A DNA stretch of 64,000 bases from Bacteroidota bacterium (GTDB lineage: Bacteria; Bacteroidota; Ignavibacteria; Ignavibacteriales; Ignavibacteriaceae): assembly GCA_021824145.1 (NCBI GenBank), contig JAKALM010000001.1, positions 434,001-498,000 of the forward strand, read 5' to 3'. The notes under the pieces were generated by a model. That model ran no database searches. It was not told the origin of the DNA and worked only from the letters and a program-made list of their open reading frames with translations. Shown piece after piece: positions 9,014-18,372 of the stretch. The position numbers and the translations under genes are program-made. Position 1 is the stretch's first letter; every line of letters begins with the position of its first letter.

Positions 9014-9607
9014 ATGATTAAAAGAGTTTGTGTTTATTGTGCCTCTAGCGATTATTCAGATCAAGTTTATTTAAATGCGGCTTATAGGCTTGGAGAAATA
9101 TTAGCAGAAAAATCAATCACAATTGTATATGGAGGTGGTTCTGCTGGTTTAATGGGAATGCTTGCGAATGGTGCTTTATCAAAAGGCGGAAAAGTTGTTG
9201 GTATTATTCCTCAATTTATGTATGAATTGGAGTGGGGGCATGAAGGGCTGACGGAATTACAAATTGTTAATAATATGCATGAGAGAAAAGAATTAATGAT
9301 GATGAATACTGATGCCGCTATTGCACTTCCAGGCGGCTCAGGAACTCTTGAAGAACTATTTGAGACAATAACTTTGAAAAGACTTGGTGTTTATTTAAAT
9401 CCAATAATTTTAGTGAACATAAAAAATTTTTTTGATCCATGTATTCAGTTACTTGAAAATGCAGTTATTGAAAAATTTATGGATGAACGAAATAAATTAA
9501 TGTGGAAAGTTGTTGATGATCCAAGTAACGTTTTAGAAGCAATTATTGCTTCTCCAGTATGGACAGAAGAATCACGTCATTTTGCAACACTAAAAAAAGA
9601 TAAATAA
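9014..9607 (+). CDS. LOG family nucleotide 5'-monophosphate phosphoribohydrolase (TIGR00730)
   Basis: This is a 197-residue Rossmann-fold protein of the LOG / lysine-decarboxylase-like family. Members release a nucleobase from a nucleoside 5'-monophosphate; in plants and some bacteria this activates cytokinin. The diagnostic motif PGGSGTLEELFE is present, with the N-terminal CVYCASSD and the central YGGGSAGLMG. The start is ATG at 9014, preceded by GGAGTAAAAAA. It is followed by a strong terminator hairpin at 9627-9656, so it is probably monocistronic. In bacteria the physiological role is often general nucleotide salvage rather than hormone production. Confidence 0.9.
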   Translation: MIKRVCVYCASSDYSDQVYLNAAYRLGEILAEKSITIVYGGGSAGLMGMLANGALSKGGKVVGIIPQFMYELEWGHEGLTELQIVNNMHERKELMMMNTDAAIALPGGSGTLEELFETITLKRLGVYLNPIILVNIKNFFDPCIQLLENAVIEKFMDERNKLMWKVVDDPSNVLEAIIASPVWTEESRHFATLKKDK

Positions 9608-9626
9608 TAAATTATTTTAAAGCTAT

Positions 9627-9656
9627 AAAGCCGTCCAACATAAATTAGACGGCTTT
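9627..9656 (+). terminator. Intrinsic terminator of the LOG-family gene
   Basis: A 9-bp stem AAAGCCGTC / GACGGCTTT with a 12-base loop starts 20 bp after the stop codon at 9607. A TTT within the stem and A-rich sequence follow. It is GC-rich relative to the surroundings and well placed. Confidence 0.75.
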
Positions 9657-9851
9657 AAAAATGATCCTGATTTCTAGCTGAATAATACCTAATCTAAACT
9701 TAAGTAATACTAATTTTAACTTCCCTAATCATCATTGCCAGAATCATTTTGATTATTTTTTTTAATTTCTAAATGTTAGACAATGTATAATTAAAAAAGT
9801 TGCACCATAAAGTTAGCTTTATTTCTTGTTGTGATAGGGAAAACTTTTATT

Positions 9852-10120
9852 TTATGAATTCATTAAATCTATATTTGTCATTTCATTATAAAAGCGCCCG
9901 GTGTTCAACGTTCCAGTAGATTCAAATAATAGAATATGCACTTCTTAATTTGTAGCTGATCGATTCTCAATACTTTTTAAAATGATGATAATTTCATCTT
10001 TGTTATCTTTTCGATGCCATACAAATTGACAATCAGATTTAACAAGCTTTACATGTTGTTCATTTAGTTACCAATTATTCTAGAATTGAGTTAATGAATA
10101 AATTTCGATTTTTTTATTTA
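9852..10120 (-). pseudogene. Decayed cupin-domain protein gene
   Basis: Reading the minus strand from about 10120 to 9852 gives a broken cupin. A segment with two stops, ending NNW then stop then LNEQHVKLVKSD, is followed by CQFVWHRKDNKDEIIIILKS, then IENRSATN, another stop, and EVHILLFESTGTLNTGRFYNE to a final stop at 9852. Intact small cupins that I know have the same order: GQHVKLVK, a W-H-x-H metal motif, a glycine turn, then LFEPxxTLNTG. Here the second metal histidine of WHxH is replaced (WHRK). The middle of the barrel, about 25 codons, appears deleted in frame. Three in-frame stops confirm loss of function. It fills most of the otherwise gene-free stretch between 9608 and 10129. Confidence 0.65.
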
Positions 10121-10129
10121 TATAAATTT

Positions 10130-10576
10130 TTAATTATCCAAAATTCTTCTATGATAGTTTATCTGTCCAAGATGATAATTAAGATGAGTGGCTAAATGAA
10201 TTAGGAAATATCCGGTTGTCATTTTTTTATTATTTAATTCAACCGGGAAGTCATTTCCAAATTTGTCTTCATCCAAAGACGCAATTGTATTTATTACCGT
10301 TTCTTTAGTTTCATCAATTTCTTTAAGTAAATCTTTCCTTGGAACATTTTTTTTAGCGAATTCAGAATCACGATCGCGGTTATATTTTATTCCTCCCAAA
10401 ATATTTCCCAAAAAATGTTTTAGATTTCCAATTAAATGTAAAGTTAAATTACCGCCCGAATTTTTAATGTTTTTTTCGATAATCCATAATTTGGATTCAT
10501 TTTCGTAAGCCTCAATTTCAATTTTCAGTTTGTTTATATCACGTTCAAAAATTTCGATTAAAGATTCTTTCAACAT
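10130..10576 (-). CDS. DinB-like (DUF1572-type) four-helix protein
   Basis: This 148-residue protein of the DinB/YfiT superfamily has metal-binding histidines in the expected places: HLIGNLKHFLGNILGG in the second helix and HLATHLNYHLGQINYHRR in the last. Many members are thiol-dependent metalloenzymes or stress proteins of unknown substrate. The start at 10576 gives an N terminus typical of the family (LIEIFERDINKLKIEIEAY). Its stop codon lies only about 10 bp from the beginning of the cupin remnant on the same strand, so the two may once have formed an operon. Confidence 0.75.
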   Translation of the reverse strand: MLKESLIEIFERDINKLKIEIEAYENESKLWIIEKNIKNSGGNLTLHLIGNLKHFLGNILGGIKYNRDRDSEFAKKNVPRKDLLKEIDETKETVINTIASLDEDKFGNDFPVELNNKKMTTGYFLIHLATHLNYHLGQINYHRRILDN

Positions 10577-10736
10577 AAATTTTCCTATATTTTTGTATTA
10601 AAATCAATTGTCCTTGCTAAGCTAAGCAGAGAAATACTAAATATTTTTAAGATATTAATTATTGAGTAACTTATGCCGAATTATTTTTAATATCAATAAA
10701 GCTTTTTAGTAGTGTGCTTGAAATTAAATTTATAAA

Positions 10737-13700
10737 TCAATTTAATTTTCTAGCAACAACTACAACAGTTTTGAGATTTTCTACTGAGCCGCTGTATTCA
10801 TTTAATGCTTCAAGAAATATTATATAAATCCCCATTCTTAATGCATTGCCATTATCGTCAAGCCCATTAAAAACAAATGAGCCGTTTTGCCCGCTAGCTT
10901 GATTATTAAGCAGTGTTCTTACCAATCTTCCTTTGCTGTCAAAAATTTTTATTCGTATTTGGAATGTCGGTTGTGTCAAATTATAATTTATAACTGAGAA
11001 ATCTTCAAATCCATCATTGTCTGGAGAAAAAGGATTTGGCGAAACTGAGATTTTCGAAATATTATTATTATTTATTGCATAAATACTATTCTGTTTTCCT
11101 GGAGTTGCGCCTAGCGGGTTTGCTGAACTACTCCAGTTTGTTGGTAAATTACCGCTTATCTGTGGATTTATTTTTTCCAATGAAATGTTTTTTGTAGATG
11201 AAAAATTTTTATTGTGCCACTTGGAAGAAAAAGTAACAGAATCAATTGTATTACCCTTTAAATCTTTAAGAAGCAATAATTCTCCTTCGTTAGATAAGCC
11301 AAGATTAGAAATGTTTAAAATATTTTTGGAAGTAAGATCATATAAATTATATTTTTTTATGACTAAAGAATCAGCAGCAAGAAGAAAATATGAATTTAAT
11401 GGGATGGTTAAACTTGTTGCGGAAAGTTTTATTGAATTTCCCGAACCATCATTTATGCTCCATCCGCCTATATTTATAGAACTATTGCTCATATTTAAAA
11501 ATTCAATAAACTCATTATTATCATAACCTGGATCAAACATTATTTCATTTATAACTAAATCATTTTTTTTATATGCAGGGATGGTAATAATTGAATTAAT
11601 TTCACCAGGTGTACTTTTTAATTCACAAAGTGAAGTTGACCAATTGGTGCAATCGTTAGTTGAGTTTGATAAAGAAAATCTTTCTAAAGAATAGCCATTT
11701 GTGCCGCCCCAAGTTGAATAATAATGCAAACTGTCTATTATTCCATTTCTAAAATCATAAATTACAATTCCATCTTCCGAATTGCTTAACGAGCCAAAAT
11801 TTACAATCTTAAATTTAGATTTTAATGATTGATGAAAAAGAAAAATTGAAGAGTCTTTTGTAAGTACGAAATATTCTCCCGGAGCTAAAAATAAATCTTC
11901 ATTTGAAATAAAATTTTTTGTCGGCGAAGGCAGCATATCGCTTACAGACCAGTTTTTTAAATTTACAATTTTATTTGAGGCATTGACTAATTCTATCCAT
12001 TCTGGCTCGGAATTATTTGGTGAGTACATTACTTCATTTATTAAAACTGAGTTTTGAGCAAATCCAGTTTCTAAAATTTTCTCATCATAATTATTAAATT
12101 GATCCTCGTCGTTAGAATAAACTATATTTGCAGCTACTAAAATTTTGGAAGTCAAATTAGTAATTGGAACTGATGAAACGATGGTTGTTGAATCACCAGA
12201 ATTTAAAAATAGAGCAGATTGTTGGTTTAATAATTTATCAATTGTTCTGTTTGAATCAGAATCGAAATAAAACTCGACAGAAAAATTTGAAGCTTTTGAA
12301 GAACCTAAATTTTTAACTTTTACAGTAGGATAAACATTTTCTCCAGTTACTGGAAATTTTGGTTCTGATGATATTTCCGTCAACATTAAATCAAACTGTT
12401 TTGGGGAAATGCTATTTATTCTTCCTGGAGTACTTAATTCAATATCGCAAGAAGAATTCCAATTTGATGACAATGAAGAAGAAATATTCAAAGATTTTCT
12501 TTCGAGTGATTTTCCATTCCCACCTTCATCTTTATTATAAAAAACAGAATCAATCGTATTACCATGATTATCTTTTACAACTATTCCATCCGCATCATTA
12601 TTCATTGTAGGCAAATTCAAAATAAGAATTTTTGAAGGTATAATTCTGTGATAATTTAATATGGAAGAGTCTTTAGAAATAACTAAATAATTTTTAGGTG
12701 GCAGATAAAAATTATCTTTTACTTTAACTGTTGCAGGAGTAGTGAGAACATCGCTTAAGCTCCACGATTTCAAATTAATTGAATCAGATGTTGTGTTAAA
12801 AATTTCAATCCACTCCGGCTCGCCGCCAGAAGGATTATACATGATTTCATTAACTAAAACAGAGCCGGAATGAAACCCAGGCGAAATTGTTTTGTAAAAA
12901 TAATTATTGCTTGTATCTTGATCATTTTCAGAAGAGGCAATTACATAAAATCCTCTGGTCGAATTCAAATCTAGAATTTTATAATTTAAATTTATGATCG
13001 AAGAATCGGACGGTTGAATTATATGATTTTCTGTTGTAGATAAAAATGAATCATAAACTGAATCAAGATTATTATCGTCGAATAAGTTAATTGATATTGC
13101 TGTCGAATATTTCCCATTATTTTTAACCATTGCAAAAACTGAAACAGTATCATTAATAAATGGAACCGAAGGCGAAAAAATTATATCTGAAATTTCAATA
13201 TCAAAATCTTTTTGCGAAACAGAATTAATATAGCCAGGAGTGGCGCGCTGTTTACTGGTGGAATTCTTCCAATTTGCCGAATCATTTGAAGGACTTTGGA
13301 AATTTATTCTTTCTAAGGATTTACCATTTGCATTGCCTCCCCACGAAGGAAAGTATTGTAAGCTATCCACGGTATTACCGCCAGGGTCTTTGATAACAAC
13401 AGCATCACCAGTATTATTTAACGAAGGTAAGTTTGTAACAATAATTTGGGAAGAAATTTTAAAATATCTAATAATTGAAGAATCTTTACTAACAATTAAA
13501 TAACTTTTTTGCGGAATAATTATATCTTTTAAAGTAATGATGGCGTATGTTGAGTTATCGCCAATCTTCCAATTATTTAAATTAATTGCTTCATTCTTTG
13601 TATTAAAAATTTCTACCCACTCAGGCTCACCAGAAAGCGGCGCATACATTATTTCGTTTATAATTATATCGCTATAATTTACGTTAAGCAGTGAAATGGG

Positions 13701-14591
13701 AAATATTTTTGTCATTTGGTTGTTGGTTGTGGATTCATCTTTATCAAATAAAATTTTCCCAATAATTGAAAAAGCTTTTTCATGCGGGACTATAAATTTT
13801 ATTGAAGTGATAAGTGAATCTTCGTATCTCAAATTTGTAAACTCATGTGAATATATTAATTCTGTAAATGAAGGAATTGAATCAAAGTTTGTATCATTAA
13901 AAATTTCCAGCTTAAAATTATCAGCAGTGTTTTCTCCAATATTTTTTATCGATATAGAAATTGATATTTCATCGCCTGGTTTAGCATTATTCGATGAAAT
14001 ATTTATTGATGAAATCATTAGATCAAAGCTTGGCGGCGAAATTGAGTTCTTAAATCCTGGGGTACCATTTGGAATTAAACTATTTCCCCAATTCTCTAAA
14101 GAATTATTTTTTGTTAGATGAATTTTTTCATCTGAATAACCGGCGCTATTATTTGCTGTATATGGATAATATTCAAGTGTATCATTGTTTGCATTTATTA
14201 GCCAGATTGGACGTGAGGTAGTGTTAGCCATGCCTGTGGTGCCAAATGAACCATCAGAAATTTTCAAAATTAATGTACCAAGCGGTACTAAATTTTTATA
14301 AATACCAGAATCAATGTTGTAATCCGATTCAAAAATTATTGCAAAAGATTGTGGCTGAAGAATTGTCCCAAATCCAGCCGACTTAAATGTGTCTGGTGCA
14401 GAATTATAATATTTAATTTTAAAATCTTTTAGATCGATACTATTTGTGAAAGATGTATTAAATACTTCAATAAATTCATTATTCCCAGTCTGTGGGTAAA
14501 ACATTATTTCTGTTAATGTCAGAGAGGAGTCTGATTGTGGAAAAATGAAATTTGACAATAAAAATATGAAAGATAAAATTAGTTTATTCAT
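10737..14591 (-). CDS. Large secreted lamin-tail-domain protein with CARDB-like spacers and a FlgD-like C terminus
   Basis: This is a 1284-residue exported protein. The signal peptide is residues 1-18 (LILSFIFLLSNFIFPQS). Five lamin-tail domains (LTD) follow, at about 20-170, 305-445, 575-715, 845-985 and 1015-1150. Each opens with a variant of INEIMYxP followed by GEPEWIEIFN and contains a LxNWSIxD block. Between the first four lie CARDB-like beta-sandwiches (for example FDLMISSINISSNNAKPGDE). The C terminus (about 1195-1284) is a FlgD-type Ig fold, with SPNPFSPDNDGFEDF and IFDSKGRLVRTL. In Ignavibacteria such C-terminal modules occur on surface or secreted proteins. The repeats recur about every 800 bp in DNA. 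The function is likely extracellular adhesion or a scaffold role (inference). Confidence 0.85.
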   Translation of the reverse strand: MNKLILSFIFLLSNFIFPQSDSSLTLTEIMFYPQTGNNEFIEVFNTSFTNSIDLKDFKIKYYNSAPDTFKSAGFGTILQPQSFAIIFESDYNIDSGIYKNLVPLGTLILKISDGSFGTTGMANTTSRPIWLINANNDTLEYYPYTANNSAGYSDEKIHLTKNNSLENWGNSLIPNGTPGFKNSISPPSFDLMISSINISSNNAKPGDEISISISIKNIGENTADNFKLEIFNDTNFDSIPSFTELIYSHEFTNLRYEDSLITSIKFIVPHEKAFSIIGKILFDKDESTTNNQMTKIFPISLLNVNYSDIIINEIMYAPLSGEPEWVEIFNTKNEAINLNNWKIGDNSTYAIITLKDIIIPQKSYLIVSKDSSIIRYFKISSQIIVTNLPSLNNTGDAVVIKDPGGNTVDSLQYFPSWGGNANGKSLERINFQSPSNDSANWKNSTSKQRATPGYINSVSQKDFDIEISDIIFSPSVPFINDTVSVFAMVKNNGKYSTAISINLFDDNNLDSVYDSFLSTTENHIIQPSDSSIINLNYKILDLNSTRGFYVIASSENDQDTSNNYFYKTISPGFHSGSVLVNEIMYNPSGGEPEWIEIFNTTSDSINLKSWSLSDVLTTPATVKVKDNFYLPPKNYLVISKDSSILNYHRIIPSKILILNLPTMNNDADGIVVKDNHGNTIDSVFYNKDEGGNGKSLERKSLNISSSLSSNWNSSCDIELSTPGRINSISPKQFDLMLTEISSEPKFPVTGENVYPTVKVKNLGSSKASNFSVEFYFDSDSNRTIDKLLNQQSALFLNSGDSTTIVSSVPITNLTSKILVAANIVYSNDEDQFNNYDEKILETGFAQNSVLINEVMYSPNNSEPEWIELVNASNKIVNLKNWSVSDMLPSPTKNFISNEDLFLAPGEYFVLTKDSSIFLFHQSLKSKFKIVNFGSLSNSEDGIVIYDFRNGIIDSLHYYSTWGGTNGYSLERFSLSNSTNDCTNWSTSLCELKSTPGEINSIITIPAYKKNDLVINEIMFDPGYDNNEFIEFLNMSNSSINIGGWSINDGSGNSIKLSATSLTIPLNSYFLLAADSLVIKKYNLYDLTSKNILNISNLGLSNEGELLLLKDLKGNTIDSVTFSSKWHNKNFSSTKNISLEKINPQISGNLPTNWSSSANPLGATPGKQNSIYAINNNNISKISVSPNPFSPDNDGFEDFSVINYNLTQPTFQIRIKIFDSKGRLVRTLLNNQASGQNGSFVFNGLDDNGNALRMGIYIIFLEALNEYSGSVENLKTVVVVARKLN

Positions 14592-14701
14592 TCAGTGCCC
14601 CATTTATAATTTCAATATAAATTAATTTTTGAAAATCTTTAATTTTAAAAATAATAATTACTTATATATTCAATTAATTAAGTTCAAAATTTATAAATAT
14701 T

Positions 14702-15460
14702 TTAAGTTTTGCTTGCAATATATTCGAAGATGTTATTTGGTAAAATTCTAAGAAGTTTTGAAAATAAAACTGTTGGGAATGGAAATTGGATAATCCTCTT
14801 TTCTTTTTTAATCCCTTTAACAATAATTCTTGCAGCTTTATTTGCATCAATTAAAAACGGCATTTTAAAATTGTTTTTTTCAGTCATTGGTGTTTTTATA
14901 AAACCAGGCTTTACAGTTAAAACATTAATATTTGTTTTCCATAATTCAACTCTTAAACTTTCTAAAAAAATCGAAACTGCTGCTTTGCTTGCGCAATAAA
15001 TTCCGCTTTTAGGGAATCCTCTTTTTTCAGCCAAGCTTGAAATCCCGACAAAAGTTCCCAAACCTTGAAGTTTAAAAATTGGAAGAATCTCTTTTACACA
15101 ATTAAAAATTCCCCAAACATTTACATCAAATATTTCTTTTGCAGATTCATGAGAAACAATTTCAGTTGTGGTTCTTCCGCTTTTACCAGAATTTAAAATT
15201 GCAATATCAATTTTTTGGAAATGATTAATAACTGCCTCAACAGCATTTCGAACTTCGTTTTCATTTGTTACATCACATTTAATTGGAAGAACTTTGCAAT
15301 TGAATTTATTGTGAAGCTCTTCAGCTAAATCATTAAGAATATTTATTCTTCTACTCAAAAGTGCAAGTTTGCAACTTTCTGCTGCAAAAACTTTGGAAAG
15401 TTCAAATCCTATTCCGCTGGATGCGCCTGTTATTAAAATAACCTTATTTGAAAGTTCCAA
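14702..15460 (-). CDS. SDR-family oxidoreductase
   Basis: This is a short-chain dehydrogenase of the classical type. It has the NAD(P)-binding TGASSGIGFEL, NSGKSGRTT in place of NNAG, the catalytic serine of GISSLAEKRG, and YCASKAAVS with the catalytic Tyr-x-x-x-Lys. A C-terminal extension with FPTVLFSKLLRIL is membrane-associating or substrate-related. No ATG is suitable. A TTG at 15460 gives MELSNKVILITG, the normal family start and about 252 aa. A TTG at 15538 would add 26 residues (FKLSKIWFTLFIIKK...) not usual for SDRs. Neither has a clear Shine-Dalgarno site. The substrate is unknown. Confidence 0.85.
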   Translation of the reverse strand: MELSNKVILITGASSGIGFELSKVFAAESCKLALLSRRINILNDLAEELHNKFNCKVLPIKCDVTNENEVRNAVEAVINHFQKIDIAILNSGKSGRTTTEIVSHESAKEIFDVNVWGIFNCVKEILPIFKLQGLGTFVGISSLAEKRGFPKSGIYCASKAAVSIFLESLRVELWKTNINVLTVKPGFIKTPMTEKNNFKMPFLIDANKAARIIVKGIKKEKRIIQFPFPTVLFSKLLRILPNNIFEYIASKT

Positions 15461-15687
15461 TTTAAATTTTATTATTACTGATGAATTTAATTTTTTAATT
15501 ATAAATAAAGTAAACCAAATTTTCGATAATTTAAACAAAAAAATTTATTTAAGTTAAATTACTTTTGTACTATTCAGTATATTTTTATATCTTTTTTTAT
15601 GCGGATAATGATCGGTTTAAAAGTACACGTTCTTTAAACTTTTCTATTAAGTAACAAATTATTATCTTTTCCACAAAAATTATTCCA

Positions 15688-16272
15688 ATGTTTGATACTA
15701 ATATACTTCAGGTTAAAGATGTTTTAATTCGAAACGAAATCGCAGAAATTAAGTTCGCTTGTGATTTAAAGAAATGTAAAGGTGCTTGCTGTACAATTGA
15801 AAGTGAATTTGGTGCACCACTTCTTAAAGAAGAAGTTGAAAAAATAAAAAGTGTTTTAAATGATGTTAAAAATTATTTGCCTAAAAAGCATCAAGAAGAA
15901 ATTGATGAATTCGGATTTTACGAATTAAAACATGATGAGTTATTAACAAAAAGTGTTGATAATAAAGCTTGCGTTTTTGTTTATTATGATAATGGAATTG
16001 CAAAATGCGGAATTGAGCGGGCGTTCTTAGATGGTAAAATTAAATTCAGAAAGCCGATCTCATGTCATCTGTTTCCGATTAGAGTTTCTAAATTTGGCGG
16101 AGATGTATTAAGATTTGAAAAATTTTCTGAATGTTCTTACGCACTAGAAAACGGAGCAAAAAACAATATCAAACTAATAGACTTTTGCAAAGATGCATTG
16201 GAAAGATTATATGGAAAAAAATGGTATTCATTATTAAAAGAAATAGTCGGTAAATTATATGTTATCCCTTAG
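15688..16272 (+). CDS. DUF3109 family cysteine-rich protein
   Basis: This 194-residue protein has a cysteine cluster typical of DUF3109: CDLKKCKGACCTIE near residue 30, NKACVFVYYDNGIAKCGIERAF near the middle, ISCHLFPIRVS and a later FSECSYAL. The cysteines suggest metal or iron-sulfur binding (family inference; function unknown). It overlaps rpoN by 14 bp (16259-16272), so the two are translationally coupled. The gene begins the plus-strand run that includes rpoN. Confidence 0.85.
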   Translation: MFDTNILQVKDVLIRNEIAEIKFACDLKKCKGACCTIESEFGAPLLKEEVEKIKSVLNDVKNYLPKKHQEEIDEFGFYELKHDELLTKSVDNKACVFVYYDNGIAKCGIERAFLDGKIKFRKPISCHLFPIRVSKFGGDVLRFEKFSECSYALENGAKNNIKLIDFCKDALERLYGKKWYSLLKEIVGKLYVIP

Positions 16273-17719
16273 TCAAAAACTTTCGCAGCAGCAGAAACTT
16301 TCTCCACAGCAAATTCAATATCAAAAATTGCTTCAGTTAAATACTCTTGCATTGGAACAGAGAATAAAAACTGAACTTGAATTAAATCCAATTCTTGAAG
16401 AAGTAATGGAAGAGGATATCGATTTATCTTTAGACTCAGATGAAAAAAATAAAAATGATGAAATTGAAGAAGATGAAGATTTCGAAAGTAATTCAAAAGA
16501 TGAATTTGAATTAGAAGACTTTATGAATGATTTGGAGTTTGAAGGCGATAAAATTAATAAAAGCAAAGATGAAGAAGTATATCAGCCATTAGCGCCTGCA
16601 AAGGAAAGTTTAAGCGAACACTTAAGAGAACAACTTAGCATGTTAAACCTTGACGATAATTTGTACATGCTTGGCGAAGAAATTATTGGTAATCTTGATT
16701 CTGATGGATATTTAAAAAGTGAGCTTTCTGATATTCTGAATGAGCTTGAAATGTTTGAGCATGTTCAAATTTCTGCTGAAGATGCAGAAGCTCTTCTCAA
16801 AAAAATTCAAACTTTTGATCCTATCGGTATAGCGTCTAGAAGTTTGCAGGAATGTTTGCTTGTTCAATTAAGAAATTCATCTTTCGATCCTTACTATACA
16901 TTTTTAGCCGATGAGCTTTTGGTGAATTATTTTAATGACTTTACACAAAAGCGTTATGATTTAATCAAACAAAAGATGAATCTTACAGACGAAAGCTTGA
17001 AAGCTACAATCAATCTTGTACAAAGTTTAAATCCTAAACCCGGAGAAGGAAATATTGATTCTGTAGAAATGAATCAGATAACTCCGGATTTTATAGTTGA
17101 AAAAGTTGATGACAATTTTGTAATCACTTTAAATGATCGGAGTGTTCCATCAGTAACTTTGAGCAAAACTTATCTTGAGATGATTGATCAAAATAAAAAA
17201 AGCAAAAAGAACTCGCCTCGAGATAAAAATACTTATAAATTTTTACGAGAGAAATTTGAATCTGCAAAATGGTTTATAGCTTGCATTCAACAGAGACGCG
17301 AAACATTGATGAAGATTATGCAGGCAATTGTAGAAAAGCAATATGAATTCTTCGATAAAGGGCCAAAATTATTAAAGCCAATGATTTATAAAGATATTGC
17401 TGATGAAATTAGAATGGATATTTCAACGATAAGCAGAGTAGTGAATGGAAAATATGTACAAAGCCCAATGGGAATTCATGAACTAAAATACTTTTTCAGT
17501 GAAGGCTTAAGCACAGACTCCGGTGAAGAAGTTTCTAATAAGCATATTAAAGAACGTCTAAAAGAAATTATTGATTCGGAAGATAAAAATTCACCGCACA
17601 GTGATGACAAACTTGCTGAAATGTTAAATGATGAAGGTATTCACATTGCTAGAAGAACTGTTGCCAAATATAGAGAACAACTTCGAATTCCTATTGCCAG
17701 ATTGCGCAGAGAACTATGA
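16259..17719 (+). CDS. rpoN: RNA polymerase sigma-54 factor
   Basis: This 486-residue sigma factor recognises -24/-12 promoters and needs AAA+ activators. Region I is the Q/L-rich N terminus (LSQKLSQQQKLSPQQIQYQKLLQLN, through residue about 45). A strongly acidic region II follows (about 50-100). Region III contains the core-binding domain and the HTH (DISTISRVVNGKYV). The C-terminal RpoN box reads ARRTVAKYRE, with RIPIARLRREL after it. It overlaps the upstream DUF3109 gene and the downstream membrane-protein gene (4 bp), so it sits inside an operon. A candidate client activator (22246-24705) and promoter (24953-24967) are nearby. Confidence 0.97.
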   Translation: MLSLSQKLSQQQKLSPQQIQYQKLLQLNTLALEQRIKTELELNPILEEVMEEDIDLSLDSDEKNKNDEIEEDEDFESNSKDEFELEDFMNDLEFEGDKINKSKDEEVYQPLAPAKESLSEHLREQLSMLNLDDNLYMLGEEIIGNLDSDGYLKSELSDILNELEMFEHVQISAEDAEALLKKIQTFDPIGIASRSLQECLLVQLRNSSFDPYYTFLADELLVNYFNDFTQKRYDLIKQKMNLTDESLKATINLVQSLNPKPGEGNIDSVEMNQITPDFIVEKVDDNFVITLNDRSVPSVTLSKTYLEMIDQNKKSKKNSPRDKNTYKFLREKFESAKWFIACIQQRRETLMKIMQAIVEKQYEFFDKGPKLLKPMIYKDIADEIRMDISTISRVVNGKYVQSPMGIHELKYFFSEGLSTDSGEEVSNKHIKERLKEIIDSEDKNSPHSDDKLAEMLNDEGIHIARRTVAKYREQLRIPIARLRREL

Positions 17720-18366
17720 TCGGTTATGTGTTTGATGTCTTTTTAATCATACTTTTTTTTTCTCTATTCGGTTTTTTGCATTCTTATTTCGCTTCAAACT
17801 TAGCAAAAAGAATTATTGTTAATCGATTTGGAAATGTGATTGCTTTTTACAGGTTTTTTTATGTTTTCTTTTCTCTGATTTTATTTTATATGGTTTATAT
17901 TGCAGTGCCCCATCCCAATTTAATTATTTACGATTTACCTTATCCATATGATTTTATAATTTTAATTCCTCAGTTTTTAAGTTTAGCTGGAATATTGTGG
18001 ACACTAAAATATTTTAGTCTAAATGAATTCTTAGGAATCAATCAAGTCTTTCGATGGTTCAATAAAGAATATAATGTTAATGAACTTGACGAAAGACTAA
18101 CACTTCATATTAACGGCCCTTATAAATTTTCAAGGCATCCAGTCTATCTTTTTTCAATTTTGTTCTTAACATTCAGATCGGAAATGGATTTATTCTATCT
18201 GGTTATGCTGATTTGTATTATTGCATATTTTATTATCGGTTCGTTTTATGAAGAAAAAAAATTAGTAGAAAAATTTGCCGGCGAATATGTTGAGTATCAG
18301 AAAACAGTTCCAAGAATTTTTCCGATCAAATTCGCATTTTTAAATAAAACAACAATCTTAGAATAA
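17716..18366 (+). CDS. Isoprenylcysteine-carboxyl-methyltransferase-like / NnrU-like membrane protein
   Basis: This 216-residue integral membrane protein has about five hydrophobic segments (VFLIILFFSLFGFLHS; FYRFFYVFFSLILFYMVYIA; FIILIPQFLSLAGILW; YLFSILFLTF; FYLVMLICIIAYFIIGSFYEE). The C-terminal block GPYKFSRHPVYLFS plus EEKKLVEKFAGEYVEYQKTVPRIFP is the hallmark of the ICMT/PEMT superfamily, which includes NnrU-like proteins. SAM-dependent methylation is therefore likely, with unknown substrate. It overlaps rpoN by 4 bp and is followed 6 bp later by the PpiC-type gene. Confidence 0.8.
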   Translation: MIGYVFDVFLIILFFSLFGFLHSYFASNLAKRIIVNRFGNVIAFYRFFYVFFSLILFYMVYIAVPHPNLIIYDLPYPYDFIILIPQFLSLAGILWTLKYFSLNEFLGINQVFRWFNKEYNVNELDERLTLHINGPYKFSRHPVYLFSILFLTFRSEMDLFYLVMLICIIAYFIIGSFYEEKKLVEKFAGEYVEYQKTVPRIFPIKFAFLNKTTILE

Positions 18367-18372
18367 ATTTTT

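Noticed and set aside
13696-14121. 141-codon plus-strand frame inside the lamin-tail gene
   Set aside because: Antisense to a clearly domain-containing gene; no motif, ribosome-binding site or operon context.
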